From Cynocephalus volans (Eukaryota > Chordata > Mammalia > Dermoptera > Cynocephalidae): DNA of 64,000 nt. This document shows, piece after piece, positions 45,080 to 56,839 of this stretch; the stretch's first letter is position 1; each line of letters opens with the position of its first letter. Where the stretch lies: positions 83,522,501 through 83,586,500 of the forward strand of contig NC_084467.1 in the NCBI RefSeq assembly GCF_027409185.1. Reading direction: 5' to 3'. The notes below the pieces were generated by a model. It saw nothing but the letters and a program-made list of their open reading frames with translations, ran no database searches and was not told the origin of the DNA. A program made the translations under genes and the position numbers.

Positions 45080-46425
45080 ATACTGTTGTAGCAACCTGGG
45101 GTAAGACAATGGTGGCCAGCTTTGGGGAAGGGACAGTAGGAATTTTAGAAAGGCAGACCTATGGGGTTGTTCCAAATCATCAGAGACTCTGAGGAAATCA
45201 TGACCCAGATATCAGTTGGAATCATCTGTTTTGTCTTCTTAACTAGATAAGATTGGCTCAAGCCCCTATTATACAACTCTTATAAAGTATAGCACTCCCT
45301 GAAGTATTTTCCAGTCATTTGATTTTAGCATTACCTCGGGTCCTCAGTGATGGGTTCGGTCTCATTTTTGGGGTGTGCTGTCTCCATTCTGCTCCTTTTT
45401 GATCTAGCAGCACAACTTGGCTCCATTCTATGATTTCTTCACTTAACTCACCACCAACTCTATTTACACCGTGTATGTGTTGTGGGAAGGGGTGGGAATT
45501 TAGGGGTAGTCGAAATCTTACTGAAGATTTGGGAGAAGTGAGGGGAGTTAAAGAAGGACAAATAACTTAGAATGTTATACATTTTAAAAAGTATTTTAGG
45601 CACATCATGAAGTTACTTTGCCTTCTATCTCTTTTCTCTCTTTTTCTTCTCTCTTCTTCTCTTGTCCTTTCAAACCCCAAAGTTAATTTCTAATGTAGAA
45701 CAGGCTCTCTTTAGTTATCCTATGTCTTACTAACCCAATTCTCAAGGGACACCATCTACATGTAATAAATCATCAAGATGTTTTCCTTTGAGAAAATTTC
45801 TAATACCGGCTGTTGAGGGAATTGGTTTAACTTCACTATAGAAGCAAGGCATCATGGAACCAGGATAGAATACTGAGAGTAGGTTTGGATCAGACAAGTT
45901 GTAATCTGACCCATCCAGCTGAAGTAGCCGGGGAAGGAGGTTGTCAAGATGGGGTTACTGAAGTAGGGAAACTACGATCACATCCACAGGAGTTATATAA
46001 ATATCAAAGAAGTGAGTGTGAGGTTGTAAGTAAGAGAGGCAGCCAAGGATCGGGAACAAAGGAAATCAATCAAAAGAACCGTATTGTGGACTCTTGACCC
46101 CTTGTGAAAGGAGACTGTGTTTTAACTATATTTATATGTGTACCACTTAATACAGTGTTAAACACAGTAGGGACATAAATATTTGATAAACTGAACCCTT
46201 AACCCCATGCCATTCCTGAAATCTGGTTCCATTTATGCTCCCGAGACTTTGCTATTTTGATACAAATCAATCTACTGTGCCTGAATAAATCAAGCAGCAT
46301 TGGTTTTATTTCTAAACAACCTAATCAAAAGAGCATTAGTAAGTGTATTTAATATATCATTCCTTCAAAAACACCTAAACCAGGTCTCAATATATTTGTA
46401 TCACAAGAATAATAGCAATAAACAA
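45080..46425. other. Intergenic, no gene seen
   Basis: No recognisable exon. Repeats here, if any, are too decayed for me to name. Confidence 0.4.
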
Positions 46426-46429
46426 TATT

Positions 46430-46640
46430 ACCACCATCACCTATTGAATGCCTACTACTTCAGTACAGTATCAGCTCTAGAGCACAGAGGACTATGTTCT
46501 TTCATTTAAGCCTCATAATAATCTTATATTCATTTGACAGATGAGGAGACTCTGGATCAAAGAGGTTCTCTTTCCTAAGGTCACGATAAATGGCAGTTTG
46601 TCTGATTTCAAAACTCTTGATCTCAGCAACACTAGCTCTT
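46430..46640 (+). repeat. MIR SINE
   Basis: TATTGAATGCCTACTACTTC, AGCCTCATAATAATCTTAT, ATTTGACAGATGAGGAGAC and CTAAGGTCACGATAAATGGC follow MIR. Confidence 0.75.
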
Positions 46641-46659
46641 ACTGCCTCATAACTGGTTG

Positions 46660-46940
46660 CCCTGCCTCTATTTATAAACCTTTGATCTCCTCATTCCCTT
46701 GCTTAAACTCTTTCATTGCTTTCTTATCTCCTCCTGAGCAGAGACTACATAATTCAGTGTGGCATAATTTTTCATAATCTCTTATTACTTTAGTGGCCTT
46801 AGCTTCTGCTGCTGTTTCAATAAATGCATATTGAGTTCCAGACATTTGTGTTTCCTGGGGACGTGCCAGGTGCCTCCATGCTTCCATGGTTTTGCATGTT
46901 CTTCCTCTTTCTGGGGTACTTTTCATTCCCATCTGCCTGA
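46660..46940 (+). repeat. L2 LINE fragment
   Basis: GGTTGCCCTGCCTCTATTTA, TTTCTTATCTCCTCC and CTCTTTCTGGGGTACTTTTC resemble L2 3' sequence. Confidence 0.45.
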
Positions 46941-46944
46941 ACTT

Positions 46945-47200
46945 TAAAAACAGACACCTAAATTCTAATCAGTCTCTCCTGGGAGATCTCTTAATCTCTC
47001 TGGATTTTAATTGTCTTATTAGAAAAATTGAGATTGTATTTTCTCAGTTAGGAAAGAGGAATAAATCGTGGCCTTGCCACTCAGGAAAACTGCTTGGTTT
47101 CTCTAAGCCTCAGGTTTTTGGTTTTTTTTTTCTTCTTTATAAAATAGGATAATGATGGTGCTTTAGAACAGTACCTGACACATAGTAAGTACTCAATTAG
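46945..47200 (-). repeat. MIR SINE, minus strand
   Basis: TTGCCACTCAGGAAAACTGC, TCTCTAAGCCTCAGG, TTATAAAATAGGATAATGA and TACCTGACACATAGTAAG match the MIR complement. Confidence 0.6.
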
Positions 47201-47320
47201 AATGAAATATTACTATACTACTCTCGTATATTAAATAACATATGTAATTATCTAGCATAGTAATTGCTAGCACACTGTGCTGCCTTAGTGATTCCAGTTC
47301 ACCCTTTAAGATTTAGCTCA

Positions 47321-48755
47321 TTTTGTTGTTCCATATGAATATTAGTATTGCTTTCTGTACTTCTATGAAGAATGTCATTGGTATTTTAATGGGGATTGCA
47401 TTGAATCTGTAGATCACTTTGGGTAGAATGGACATTTTCATGAATGTTGCTTCTTCCCATCCAAGAGCATGGTATGTCTTTCCACCTTTTTGTGTCCTCT
47501 TTAATTTCTTTCAGTAGTGTTTTGTAGTTCTCATTATAGAGATCTTTCACCTCCTTGGTTAAATTGATTCCTAGGTGTTTTTTTTTTTGTCGTCGACTAT
47601 TGTAAATGGGCTTGCTTTCTTGATTTCTTTTTCTCCTAGTTCGTTACTGGAGTATAAGAATGCTATTGATTTTGGGTGTTGATTTTGTATCCTGTAGCAT
47701 TACTGAAATTGTTAATCACCTCACAGTTTTTTTGGTACAATCTACAGATTTTTCTATATATAAGATCATGTCATCTGCAAACAAGGACAGTTTGACTTTG
47801 TCCTTTCCAATCAGGATGCCCCTTTTTCCTTTCTCTTGCCTAATTACTCTGGCTAGTACTTCCAATACTATGTTAAATAGGAGTGGTGAGATTGGGCGCA
47901 TCCTTGTTCCTGCTCTTAAGGGAAATTTTCCCCATTCAGGATGATATTGGTGATTGGTTTGTTGTAAATGGCTTTTATTGTTTTGAGATAATTTCCTTTT
48001 ATACCTAATTTGCTGAGAGTCTTCATCATGAAGAGATGTTGAATTTTGTTGAATGCTTTCCATTATTAAAAAGACTGGGAATAACAAATGCTGGTGAGGA
48101 TACGGGGAAAGGGGGATTCTTCTACATTGTTGGTGGGATTGTCAATTAGCATAGCCATGATGGAAAATAGTATGGAGGTTCCTCAAGCAACTGTATATAG
48201 AACTACCATATGATCCAGCAATCCCATTACTGGATATATATCCAAAGGAATGGAAATCATCATGTTGAAGGGATACCTGCATTCCCATGTTCATTGCAGC
48301 TGTATTTACAATAGCCAAAATATGGAACTGACCTAAGTGTCCATTGACAGACAACTGGATAAGGAAAATGTGGTATATATACACAATGGAATACTACTCA
48401 GCCATAAAAAGGAATGAAATTCTGCCATTTGCAGCAACATGAATGTGTCTGGAGAAAGTTTTGTTAAGTGAAATAAGCCAGACAAGGAAAGAGAAATATG
48501 GCATGAGAAATACCTCACTCATAACTGGGTGCTAAGAAAGAAAGAAAGAAAGAATAATGAAAGAAAAGACCACAACTATGTGTTGAACTTTCAGAAAGAG
48601 AGAACAAACCTAAGGATACTAGAGATGGGGTGTAGGGAGGGAGGGGGTTTGGGGAGTGATAGGTCAGGTAAAGGGCATAAAGAAAAATCATGTCTTGTAA
48701 TAATGAATATGCTGATAATAAATAATAAAAATTTTAAAAATTAATAAAATTAAAA
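47321..48755 (+). mobile_element. Twin-primed L1 (5' inversion)
   Basis: The left part (47321 to about 48062) is L1 ORF2 in reverse: read on the minus strand it includes [20 protein letters not shown] and [11 protein letters not shown]. The right part (about 48063-48755) is the ORF2 C-terminal end and 3'UTR in forward orientation (CCATATGATCCAGCAATCCC, CACAATGGAATACTACTCAG), ending in an A-rich tail. An inverted 5' segment joined to a forward 3' segment between target duplications is the classic twin-priming product. It is older than the 21-kb element, and its 3'UTR is of a different subfamily. Confidence 0.88.
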
Positions 48756-48840
48756 AAGATTTAGCTCAAAAAAAAGAAAAAAGGAATAACAACTATAAAA
48801 ACAAAAACAAAAGAAAAAAAACCCCACAAGATTTAGCTCA
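48756..48840 (+). repeat. Second and third copies of the L1 target site, with A-rich insert
   Basis: AAGATTTAGCTCA occurs at 47308-47320, 48756-48768 and 48828-48840. Only two copies are needed for one L1 insertion. The 59 bases between copies 2 and 3 are A-rich (GGAATAACAACTATAAAAAC, then ACAAAAGAAAAAAAACCCC). Confidence 0.9.
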
Positions 48841-49129
48841 AATTCACCTTTATAATGCCTTTCTGTAAGCATTCTATACATTCTACATATGGTTAGCCAT
48901 TTTGTCAATTGTGCTTACATACCTCTCTTTTTACTTATTGTATCCCATGTAATTATTTGTTTAAGTTCTCATCTCCTCTGCTAGTTCGGACTCCTTGAGA
49001 ACAGGGACTATTTAACTATTCACCCAAACCTAGCATAAATAGGTATTTAACACACACTGGTTGATTGAATGAACATATTCATTGATAAATATATTCGTTG
49101 ATAAATGAGTCTCAAGGGACTTATATTTA

Positions 49130-49385
49130 ATAAAACTACTACTTCTAGTATTACTACTACTGGGTAATGCTTATTGAGCATAATTTGCTATACATTGCCC
49201 TAAACTCTTGGCACTCATTAACTCATTTAATTCTCACAATAACTCTATCAGGTAAGTATTATCCCCATGAAAGCTTTCTTAAAATTATGAAATATTATTA
49301 TCACCATTTTACAGATAAAGTAAGTGAGCCTCAGAGAAGTTAGGTGACATACTCGAAGTTACACAGCTACTAAGAGGTGTAAAAA
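49130..49385 (+). repeat. MIR SINE with internal insertion
   Basis: AATGCTTATTGAGCATAATT, TCATTTAATTCTCACAATAA, TTATCACCATTTTACAGATA and TTACACAGCTACTAAGAGG follow MIR. There is extra sequence around 49268-49300. Confidence 0.8.
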
Positions 49386-49632
49386 AATTTTGTGTTTCAA
49401 TAGAAAACTCTGTATTGCCTATAAGACTTTTTCCAGGTCATCTGATTGGTGTGTTTAATTGTCTTTGAGCCATTTTATGACTCTGTATAAGTGTGTCTTC
49501 TTCAGATTCTCTTTAAAACAGGTTAGGATCTGCCTGATTCTGTTACTGAATGAGTTAAATAAAAATCTTTAACATTTTTTTTTTCTGTCTGTATCAGAGT
49601 CTTATTTTAGCTTTCCTGAACATTATCTGTTT

Positions 49633-49710
49633 TTGAAAAATTTTTGTTTGTTTGTTTGGTTTTGGCCAGCATGGAAATCTGAACCCTTGACTTTGGTGTT
49701 ATCAGTACCA
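49633..49710 (-). mobile_element. 5'-truncated tRNA-Ile SINE
   Basis: (TTTG)n tail, TTTGGCCAGCATGGAAATC, TGAACCCTTGACTTTGGTG, ending inside the tRNA part. Flanks CCTGAACATTAT / CCTGAACGTTAT differ by one base. Confidence 0.8.
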
Positions 49711-49889
49711 CCTGAACGTTATGTTTTAGCAGAGATGTAACTAAAATGCAATTTCCATTCTGACTAACTTCAAGGCCCATTTTTCCAACTTAAAGATCTC
49801 CAGTTTCACTGTGCGTTTTACTGGGGGGCTTGTATTTAAAGTACAGAGTTCTGAGTTCTACCTCAAGAGACTTTGATTTAGTAGGGTTT

Positions 49890-51245
49890 TTGTTTTGTTT
49901 TTTAACAAGACTTTATTCTGTTGCAGATGGTCTGCAAAACACTGCTTTGAACAACTCTATAATACTGCTTTCCTAATAAGGGAAATAAAATACTTGTACA
50001 AAGCAAGTTATAAACTTGCTCAAGCTCTTAGAGAAGAAAAAAGGAAGAGAGAAATTCCATCTGGAAGAATCTGTAAGTTTCAAGAAGAAAGTGGCATTTG
50101 ATTTGTGTCTTAATAACTAGGAAAGCTTTTGACAAAGAGGAGGAAAAGACATTCTGTATGTTGGGGGCATCATGAGCAAAGGTGTGTAGGAAAATACACA
50201 GCATTTTAAGGGGATGACTAGTAGTTGGATTTGGCTAGACTGAGTAAAGAACTGAGTAAAGAGTATGAAGGATAAGACTGCAAAGGTAGGTTGGAGCTAG
50301 AATAGAGAACTGTAATGCTGTGCATTTATTTGATAGGCAGTAAAACACAATAGGAGGCTTTTGAAATAAAAAAAAAAAAGAAGATAACCAAAGGCAGGTC
50401 AGAAGAATTCTGAAAGGCATGAAGTTGAGAGAGAGAGAGGCGATTTATGGATGACAAGGCAATTTATGAATGACAAGGAAAGATATGAGGTCCCAAGGAT
50501 TTGAAGTCTCTTCTATAATTAATGAATATTTATTGAGGGCCTGTTGTGTGTGAAACATGTGGTACTAAGCACTGGGAGAAGATGGGAAGGAAATTATTAT
50601 TCTGGTATAACACAAGGGTGACATCGGAGGTGAACGATGATGTGTGAGCCTGCACTTGGTGAGTGAAAGAGGAAGAGTAGAAGAGGTAAATAAATGAAAG
50701 ATACTTAGGGAGTAGATGACAGAATTTGGTGTGTATTTGGATACCGAGGGCTAAGAGGGAGGAGTCTGTGAAAACAGGTTTCTGGATTGGGTGATTAGAC
50801 GCACGATGACACCATAAACAGAGAAAGAAGAGTATAGAGAGAAGGAGGTCTGGAAATGAGTTATATATTTTATTGTATTCGAAGGACCTGGGAAAACATA
50901 GTAGCATCTTGGGAATATAGACCTGGAGTTGAGAGAGAGTTTTAGACAGATATTGTATAAGTGGAGTTGATATCAGATATACCTCGGTGGATTGGGGAAA
51001 CAGAGAGGATAGGGTTAAGCCATGGCTGAGATAGGGTCCAAATTGTGTGAGGCAATTACCTGGGGTAGTTGGAAGTGAACTGAGCAAAAGGTTAGTTGCA
51101 AAATTTAGATCTAAGAATCAAAGCAAAAAAGCCCACATGCATTGTCATGTCCAAGGAATCATCAGAACTTTGAGATGAAAAGCTCAAGGGATGGGGAAAT
51201 GCGACAAGATCATATTGAGAAATGAGAGCCAAGGCAGTGGAATAA
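49890..51245 (-). repeat. L2 LINE pieces, minus strand
   Basis: Purine-rich sequence with L2-complement motifs: GCATCATGAGCAAAGGTGTG, AGCACTGGGAGAAGATGGG near 50565, GAATATAGACCTGGAGTTGA. Decayed; the boundaries are soft and gaps are likely. Small tandem repeats occur at 50239-50263 and 50442-50480. Confidence 0.45.
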
Positions 51246-51273
51246 GTTGAAGGATTTTTTTTTTTTTTTTTTT

Positions 51274-53085
51274 GCAGAACTTCTTTTAGGGAGAGCGCTG
51301 TATTTGTTTGGAACTGCTTTAGGTAGGCAGTGAAACTCCAAGGGGTTTAAGCAACAGAAGTTGGTCATTCATCTCCTCTGTAAGGAAGAAGAGAGTGGAG
51401 CATAGTGTTAGTGGGAGGACTGCACAACTACTCAGGAACCCCTTAATGTTATGTAAAGTTAGGGCGAATTATGAAATGCTTGGAGATAATTTCATATAGA
51501 AGCTAGAGGAAGGGCCGAATTCCGTGTTCAGGATGATGAAGCAATAACAGGGATGTCAGTGAGTTAACTCTTGTTACTTTTATGTTGATTTCTTTAAAGT
51601 CAAAGAATGATTGGTCTTTCCCGTTCTAATGGTTATTACAAACCAAAGGAGATCGTTACAAAAACCACAACTAAATTATTTAGGAATCATGTGGCTTTGA
51701 ACTTTAGATCTACTTGTTTGTTCATCCCCCCCCCCCCCCCCCCCCGCAAATCAATATGACAAATGTTGAATCTCGACAGTGGGTGTTTTTAGCTATTGGT
51801 TATAGTTACTTATAGTTACTTATTTTCCAAGAATTTCTTGTATGGCCAGCAACCAGAATTTTTGCAGCTGTTTTCATAGTTTCCTGGGGTGCACTTACAT
51901 TGTGCATTCTTTGTTGAAAATTAATAATTTGGATTAAGACAAAGTGAATTGAAATTGAGTTTCTTTCACCGCTGTGTTGGTACATTAAGGGGACTACTTT
52001 CGCTTTCTGCACTACTAGAATACTGTGTACATAAAATCTTGTTAAAAGCCAAATCCTGATAGTTTTTAACATGTCATCTGGTACAGGACTTCACGTACAA
52101 ACCAGAAAAAATCCAGGTGTGTTTAGTGATTTAACTCTCAGAACACAGTTATGGGACAATTATTGCTTTGACTCTAATGTACCATCATAATGTTGCCTCT
52201 TCTATGGCTGGTAGGTTTTGATAATTAGGCACTTGTCTAAAAAGCTGGATTTTGGATGAATGCATGATTTCATTTATTTCTAAAATCAGAAAATATTTTT
52301 TTCTTATTGGTGGCAGCAATAGAGGCTAATGAGAAAGGGTGATTGTGGGAACAAGACTGAGCAAAGGAGACTAGTTTGGAGGCAGTTACTCTAATGCAGA
52401 CACCACATGCTTTTCTGGGACAGGAAGGAGTCCAGTGTGACTACCAGGTCTTGTTAGTGGCATAGTGAATCTTGTGGCCATGTGGAGAGATAGAGAACCG
52501 CTGCAAATAATCCATTTGAAAACTGGTTATTGCCAAAGATCTAAATTCTGAAGACCTCAACTTCTGTCTATAAATGGTAGGAGCTAAAATGAATTTCTTA
52601 CTGCTATTAAAAAATAATTTCTAAGCTTAAAAAAATTCTGACATTCATCTCTTTCGTTTTAGTTTGGTATATTGTTGGTGAAATTCCTTATTTGTGTTTG
52701 ATTGGAGGAAGAATTAACAGATTAAGTTAAATTTACTCATCCTGATGGTCTTTTCATTAATGATATTATAGTTTCTATTTTGTTATACATAAATAGTACA
52801 AATATTTAAAATTTTTCCTTACTCCACAATCCATTTTTCCCTACTTTTTGGCTATTAAGTATTGTTAGCATTTTGGGATACTACACAGTTTATTAAGGAA
52901 TATATTTGACAAAGTTTGAAGATACTTAATTTTAACAGTCCTCAAAAATGATTTTTTACTAGTGTTTTCTACCAAGGAGAATTTAAAATCCGAGACTAGA
53001 ACCATACCTTTCCTTGTGGAAAATAAATCCCCATAAAATGATATCTTTTCTTTAAAACCAGATTGTCTTCTTTTCAAAATTAAAA
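51274..53085. other. Intergenic, no gene seen; poly-C tract
   Basis: No gene or named repeat. Contains an uninterrupted C20 at 51726-51745 and, at 51255-51273, a T19 run at the left edge. Confidence 0.5.
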
Positions 53086-53092
53086 AAATTCT

Positions 53093-53185
53093 GCGCTGGC
53101 TGGTTAGAGTGTGGTGCTATAACACCAAGGTCAGGGGTTTGGATCCCTGTACTGGCCAGCCACCCAAAACAAAACAAAACAAAAC
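53093..53185 (+). mobile_element. tRNA-Ile SINE with internal A-box deletion
   Basis: The head reads GCGCTGGCTGGTTAGAGTG: the segment between the two GGTTAG repeats of the tRNA head is missing. The B box and CCAGCCACC are followed by an (AAAAC)n tail. Flanked by AAATTCT on both sides. Confidence 0.85.
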
Positions 53186-53821
53186 AAATTCTTAGTATAT
53201 TGCAAAATATAGCAAAAATATTTTGAAAAGGGATGACAGTGAGTTATTTTTCAAAACTGTTAGTTGCTGGAGGGCAAAATGTTTTGTTTTTACTAAAATA
53301 TACAAAATACAGGCCCCAAAATGAAATGAGAGATCTGAATGCAGCATATGCATTTTCTATATAAATAATGACTTTCTCATATAGAGTGTCTAAAACATGG
53401 ACTTCAGTTAGTGATGAACATGATTCAAATGTATGGGGTAGGTTGATTGTAGTAATACTATTGCACGAATAATAGTTGTAATGACTTGAGGAGATCAATT
53501 TGATTGGGAGATAACTTTACAAGGGAGATAATATGTTTGTATATTAAAAACATACTGCCATAAAAATTGCTCTTTTTTCTTTTTAATTATTTTTAGAATA
53601 ATTTCCTATCTATATGACCAGTGAAGTAGTTGATCGATAGCACTACAAAAATTTGATTCTTTTGTAATTGAATATACTTAGCAGAGATGGGTGTGGTGCA
53701 GGGGATGTTTAAATTAAGGGAATATTTCTAAATTCTAAAATTGTATTTAGCAATAAGGACTATAAAAACTACTTATGAATAGTTCAACTATCAACTGTAT
53801 TTTTAATTGCTGTCTCTTGTG

Positions 53822-53890
53822 TTTTTTTGGCGGCTGGCTGGTAGGGGGATCTGAACCCTTGACCTTGGTGTTATAACGCCGCACTCTAAA
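53822..53890 (-). mobile_element. 5'-truncated tRNA-Ile SINE
   Basis: GGCGGCTGGCTGGTAGGGG, ATCTGAACCCTTGACCTTGG and TATAACGCCGCACTCTAAAG. The A-box end is missing. Confidence 0.82.
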
Positions 53891-54169
53891 GTCAACTTTA
53901 TTTTTTCAAAAATATATTTGTTCATAGGATAGGGAACATATTCATTCTGATTTTCATCATATTGATGTATGGGTTCTTTATGTTTTAAAATAGTAAGCAT
54001 GAATTTTATATGTTGATAAACAATGATACTTTAATATTATCCAGTCAAGGTCTATTTGCTTTGTTAACAAGATATTTTGAATCTAGAATTAAAAAAAAAA
54101 AAAAGACAGAGCTTCATAAATTTTCTACTTTCTCAAAAAACAATAGTGGGTAGAGCCAATCTAAAGAGG

Positions 54170-55190
54170 CTGTAGTGAGAGATAGTTGGTTTTAATTTGC
54201 ATGTCTTTTATGAATAAGGGCCATTTAAACTGTAGATGGGTCATTTATATTTCTTTTTCTGTGATGTCTGTTAATGTCCTCTATTTTTCTCTTGAATGGC
54301 TGACCTTTATCTTTTTGATTTCTAGAAGCTTCTTATATATTAAGGAGGTTTGCCCTTTATCTACGATTTAAATATCAGATTTTTTTCCCAGTTTGTAATT
54401 TGTGTTTTAACTTTGCTTATGGTACTGTTATTTTTTGCCATGTAGTAGTTTTTAATTCTTAATTAGTTAGATTTATTAATCTTTTGTGGCTTCTGGATTT
54501 TGAGTCACAGTTAGAAAGGCCTTCCCATTCCAAGTAAGAAGGGAATTCACCCATAATTTCTTGTTGTGCATTTGTGCATTTGTATTTTACATTTAAATTT
54601 TTGAACCATTTGGAATTTACCCTAGTGTAGAGTATTAGATATAGATTTAACTTTACTTTTTCTGGATGCTATCCACTTATTAAAAAGTCCATCTTATCCC
54701 ACTGATTTGACATGCTGCTTATTTGGGCCTATTTCTGGACATTCTATTCAATTCTATTAGTCTATCTATTCCTGTGAAAATACCAAAGTGTTTAATTATT
54801 GAGGTTCTGTAGTATTTTTTAACTTATAGAAGGTTATTCCTTCCTCATTGACCTTAAGTTTTTCTGGTTATTCTTGCTTATTTTTCCATATGAACTTTAG
54901 AATCAGCTTATCCTATTCCTGAAAATAGCCTTTTGGTATTTTCATTGAGATTGCAATAACTTCAGAAATTAAAATTTAAGGAGAATTGACATACATTGAA
55001 CTTTCTCAACCAAGAACACAGTCTGACTTTTCATTAGTTCAGGTCTGCTGTTGGATCCTGCAGAAGTGTTTTAAAGTTTTCCTTGTATAAGTTTTGCATA
55101 TTTCTCGTTAAATTTATTCCTAGATACTTTTTGTTGCAGTTGTAAATGAGGCCTTTTCTTTCTTTATTTTGTAATGGAATAGTGTGTGTA

Positions 55191-55224
<34 letters not shown>

Positions 55225-55600
55225 ACAACACACATATATCTGTGTGTGAATATATATGTAAATTTATTTTATATCCTGCTCACTTAATTTTTATTGTTTA
55301 TATACATTTTTTCACTTGATTTTCTTGTATCTATACATGTGTTTAAAATACATGTGTGTATATATATATATATACTGACAATTTTATACTCTTTTTTCCA
55401 GTAGTTGTATCTTTACCTTCTCTCTTTTATCTAGTTCCTTTGACAGATATTTCCACTACCATTTTAGTTAGTAGTGGAAGGATGGGCATTCCTTCTGTCC
55501 TTTTCTTGACTTCAGTAGAAATCCTCCAATGTTTCCCCATTAAATTTGAAGCTGGCTTTGAATTTTAAAGTTAATATCTGGTCAGAATTACCTCTTTGCT
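54170..55600 (-). mobile_element. Decayed L1 ORF2/3' region, minus strand
   Basis: Read on the minus strand, about 55030-55230 gives KKYLGINLTRNMQNLYKENF, the L1 ORF2 region after the RT. The left part (AATTTGCATGTCTTTTATG.., GCTTCTTATATATTAAGGAG) resembles the complement of old L1 ORF2/3'UTR. A (GT)n at 55187-55216 and a (TA)n at 55357-55372 have expanded inside it. Confidence 0.6.
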
Positions 55601-55619
55601 TTATCTGAAAACTGAAAAT

Positions 55620-55920
55620 TTGGTCCAGCAATAAGATACCTAAATGTCCAACGCTAAGGGATTGGTTAAATATGTTATGGTACATGCATTGAATAGAACA
55701 GTCAAAGCAGTTACAAAATAATATGTATTGCTTTAATCCATTTTGTTGTTAAATAAAACCTAAAGTATACACAAGAATTCATGAAAAGGTATCCGGAGGG
55801 ATATTCCACAAGCTGATCTAAAAGTTATAAACTGGTGATTGGTAACATCAATTTCAACTAATTTATAAAATTTTAAAAACATGATAACATTTTGGCATGA
55901 TTAAAAAATATGTTAGAAAT
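55620..55920 (+). mobile_element. L1M 3' end fragment
   Basis: AAATGTCCAACGCTAAGGG, ATTGGTTAAATATGTTATGG and TACATGCATTGAATAGAACA resemble the end of ancient L1M elements. Confidence 0.5.
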
Positions 55921-56597
55921 TCAAGAAAAATAGATTCCCCTCTTTGTTCTAGATATGTTTCTGTCATTGTTTAATTTTTTTCCACAATACAAAGTAAGAC
56001 TCTTCCGTTTAAACGTTGTGGAATGACCACAAGTGTTTATCACTTATTCTTTGCAAAATGACACTAAAATGATTGTGTCGAAAGGGGTTTACAAGACATA
56101 AGCCACAAGGAAAAAGAGACAGGAGAAACCTCCACAGTACATGAGACATTTGAAAAATTTTGGAAGCCAGAAGTTGGATGGAGTAGTAATAATTGACTTC
56201 GAAAGTGGAAGGAGGGCTAACCTGAATGCTTGGAAGAGACTTTGCACTTGGAGGTGCAGTGTACTGTGGAAGGCAGTGGTGGGGCTAAGGCTAAAAGAGA
56301 ATTGCCCTGAAGTTGTTCACTGAGCTCTTGGACCACTGGGTCCCTTCCCCACCTCATACAGTCATCTTGCACTCATGGGTACCCTAATATTTACCACCAC
56401 TAATGTAACTCCTCTGAAATTTTAATGAAAGGTCAGAAGTTTCTTCTCTGGAGAAAGGAGTTTATACTTTGATAGAGAGTTCCCATAACAAAAGGGCTAA
56501 CCAAAGAATGGGAAAGAGCGCTTGGAAATGAAAAATATGTTTGAAATAGAAATTTTAGTAGAAGCTTAGAAAGTAAAGTTAAGAAATTCTCCTGGCC

Positions 56598-56829
56598 CAG
56601 GATTTCTCAATCTTGGCACAGTTGACATTTGGGCCTGGAAATGCTTTGTTGTGGGAGGCTGCTCTGTGCATTGTAAGAGGGTTAGTAGCATCCCTGTCTT
56701 CTACTAATTAGATACCAGTGCACCCCCTCTTCCCGGTGGTGAGGACCAAAAATATTTCCAGAGATTATCATATGTTCCCTGAGAGGGGGAATCAACCCTT
56801 TCCCCCCGGACACTCTTTAAGAGCCTCTG
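56598..56829 (+). mobile_element. MER20 (hAT-Charlie) MITE
   Basis: CAGGATTTCTCAATCTTGGC, ACAGTTGACATTTGGGCC, TTTGTTGTGGGAGGCTGC, TAGCATCCCTGTCTTCTAC, AAATATTTCCAGAGATTATC and a degenerate right end match MER20. Confidence 0.88.
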
Positions 56830-56839
56830 TCTTAGATAA

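Larger units (their letters stand above)
47245..49080 (+). repeat. L2 LINE 3' end, interrupted by L1
   Basis: The left piece 47245-47320 (GCCTTAGTGATTCCAGTTC, ACCCTTTAAGATTTAGCTCA) continues at 48841-49080 (AATTCACCTTTATAATGCC, CCTTGAGAACAGGGACTATT, TTGATTGAATGAACATATTC). The gap is filled by the twin-primed L1 and its duplicated target sequence. Confidence 0.65.
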
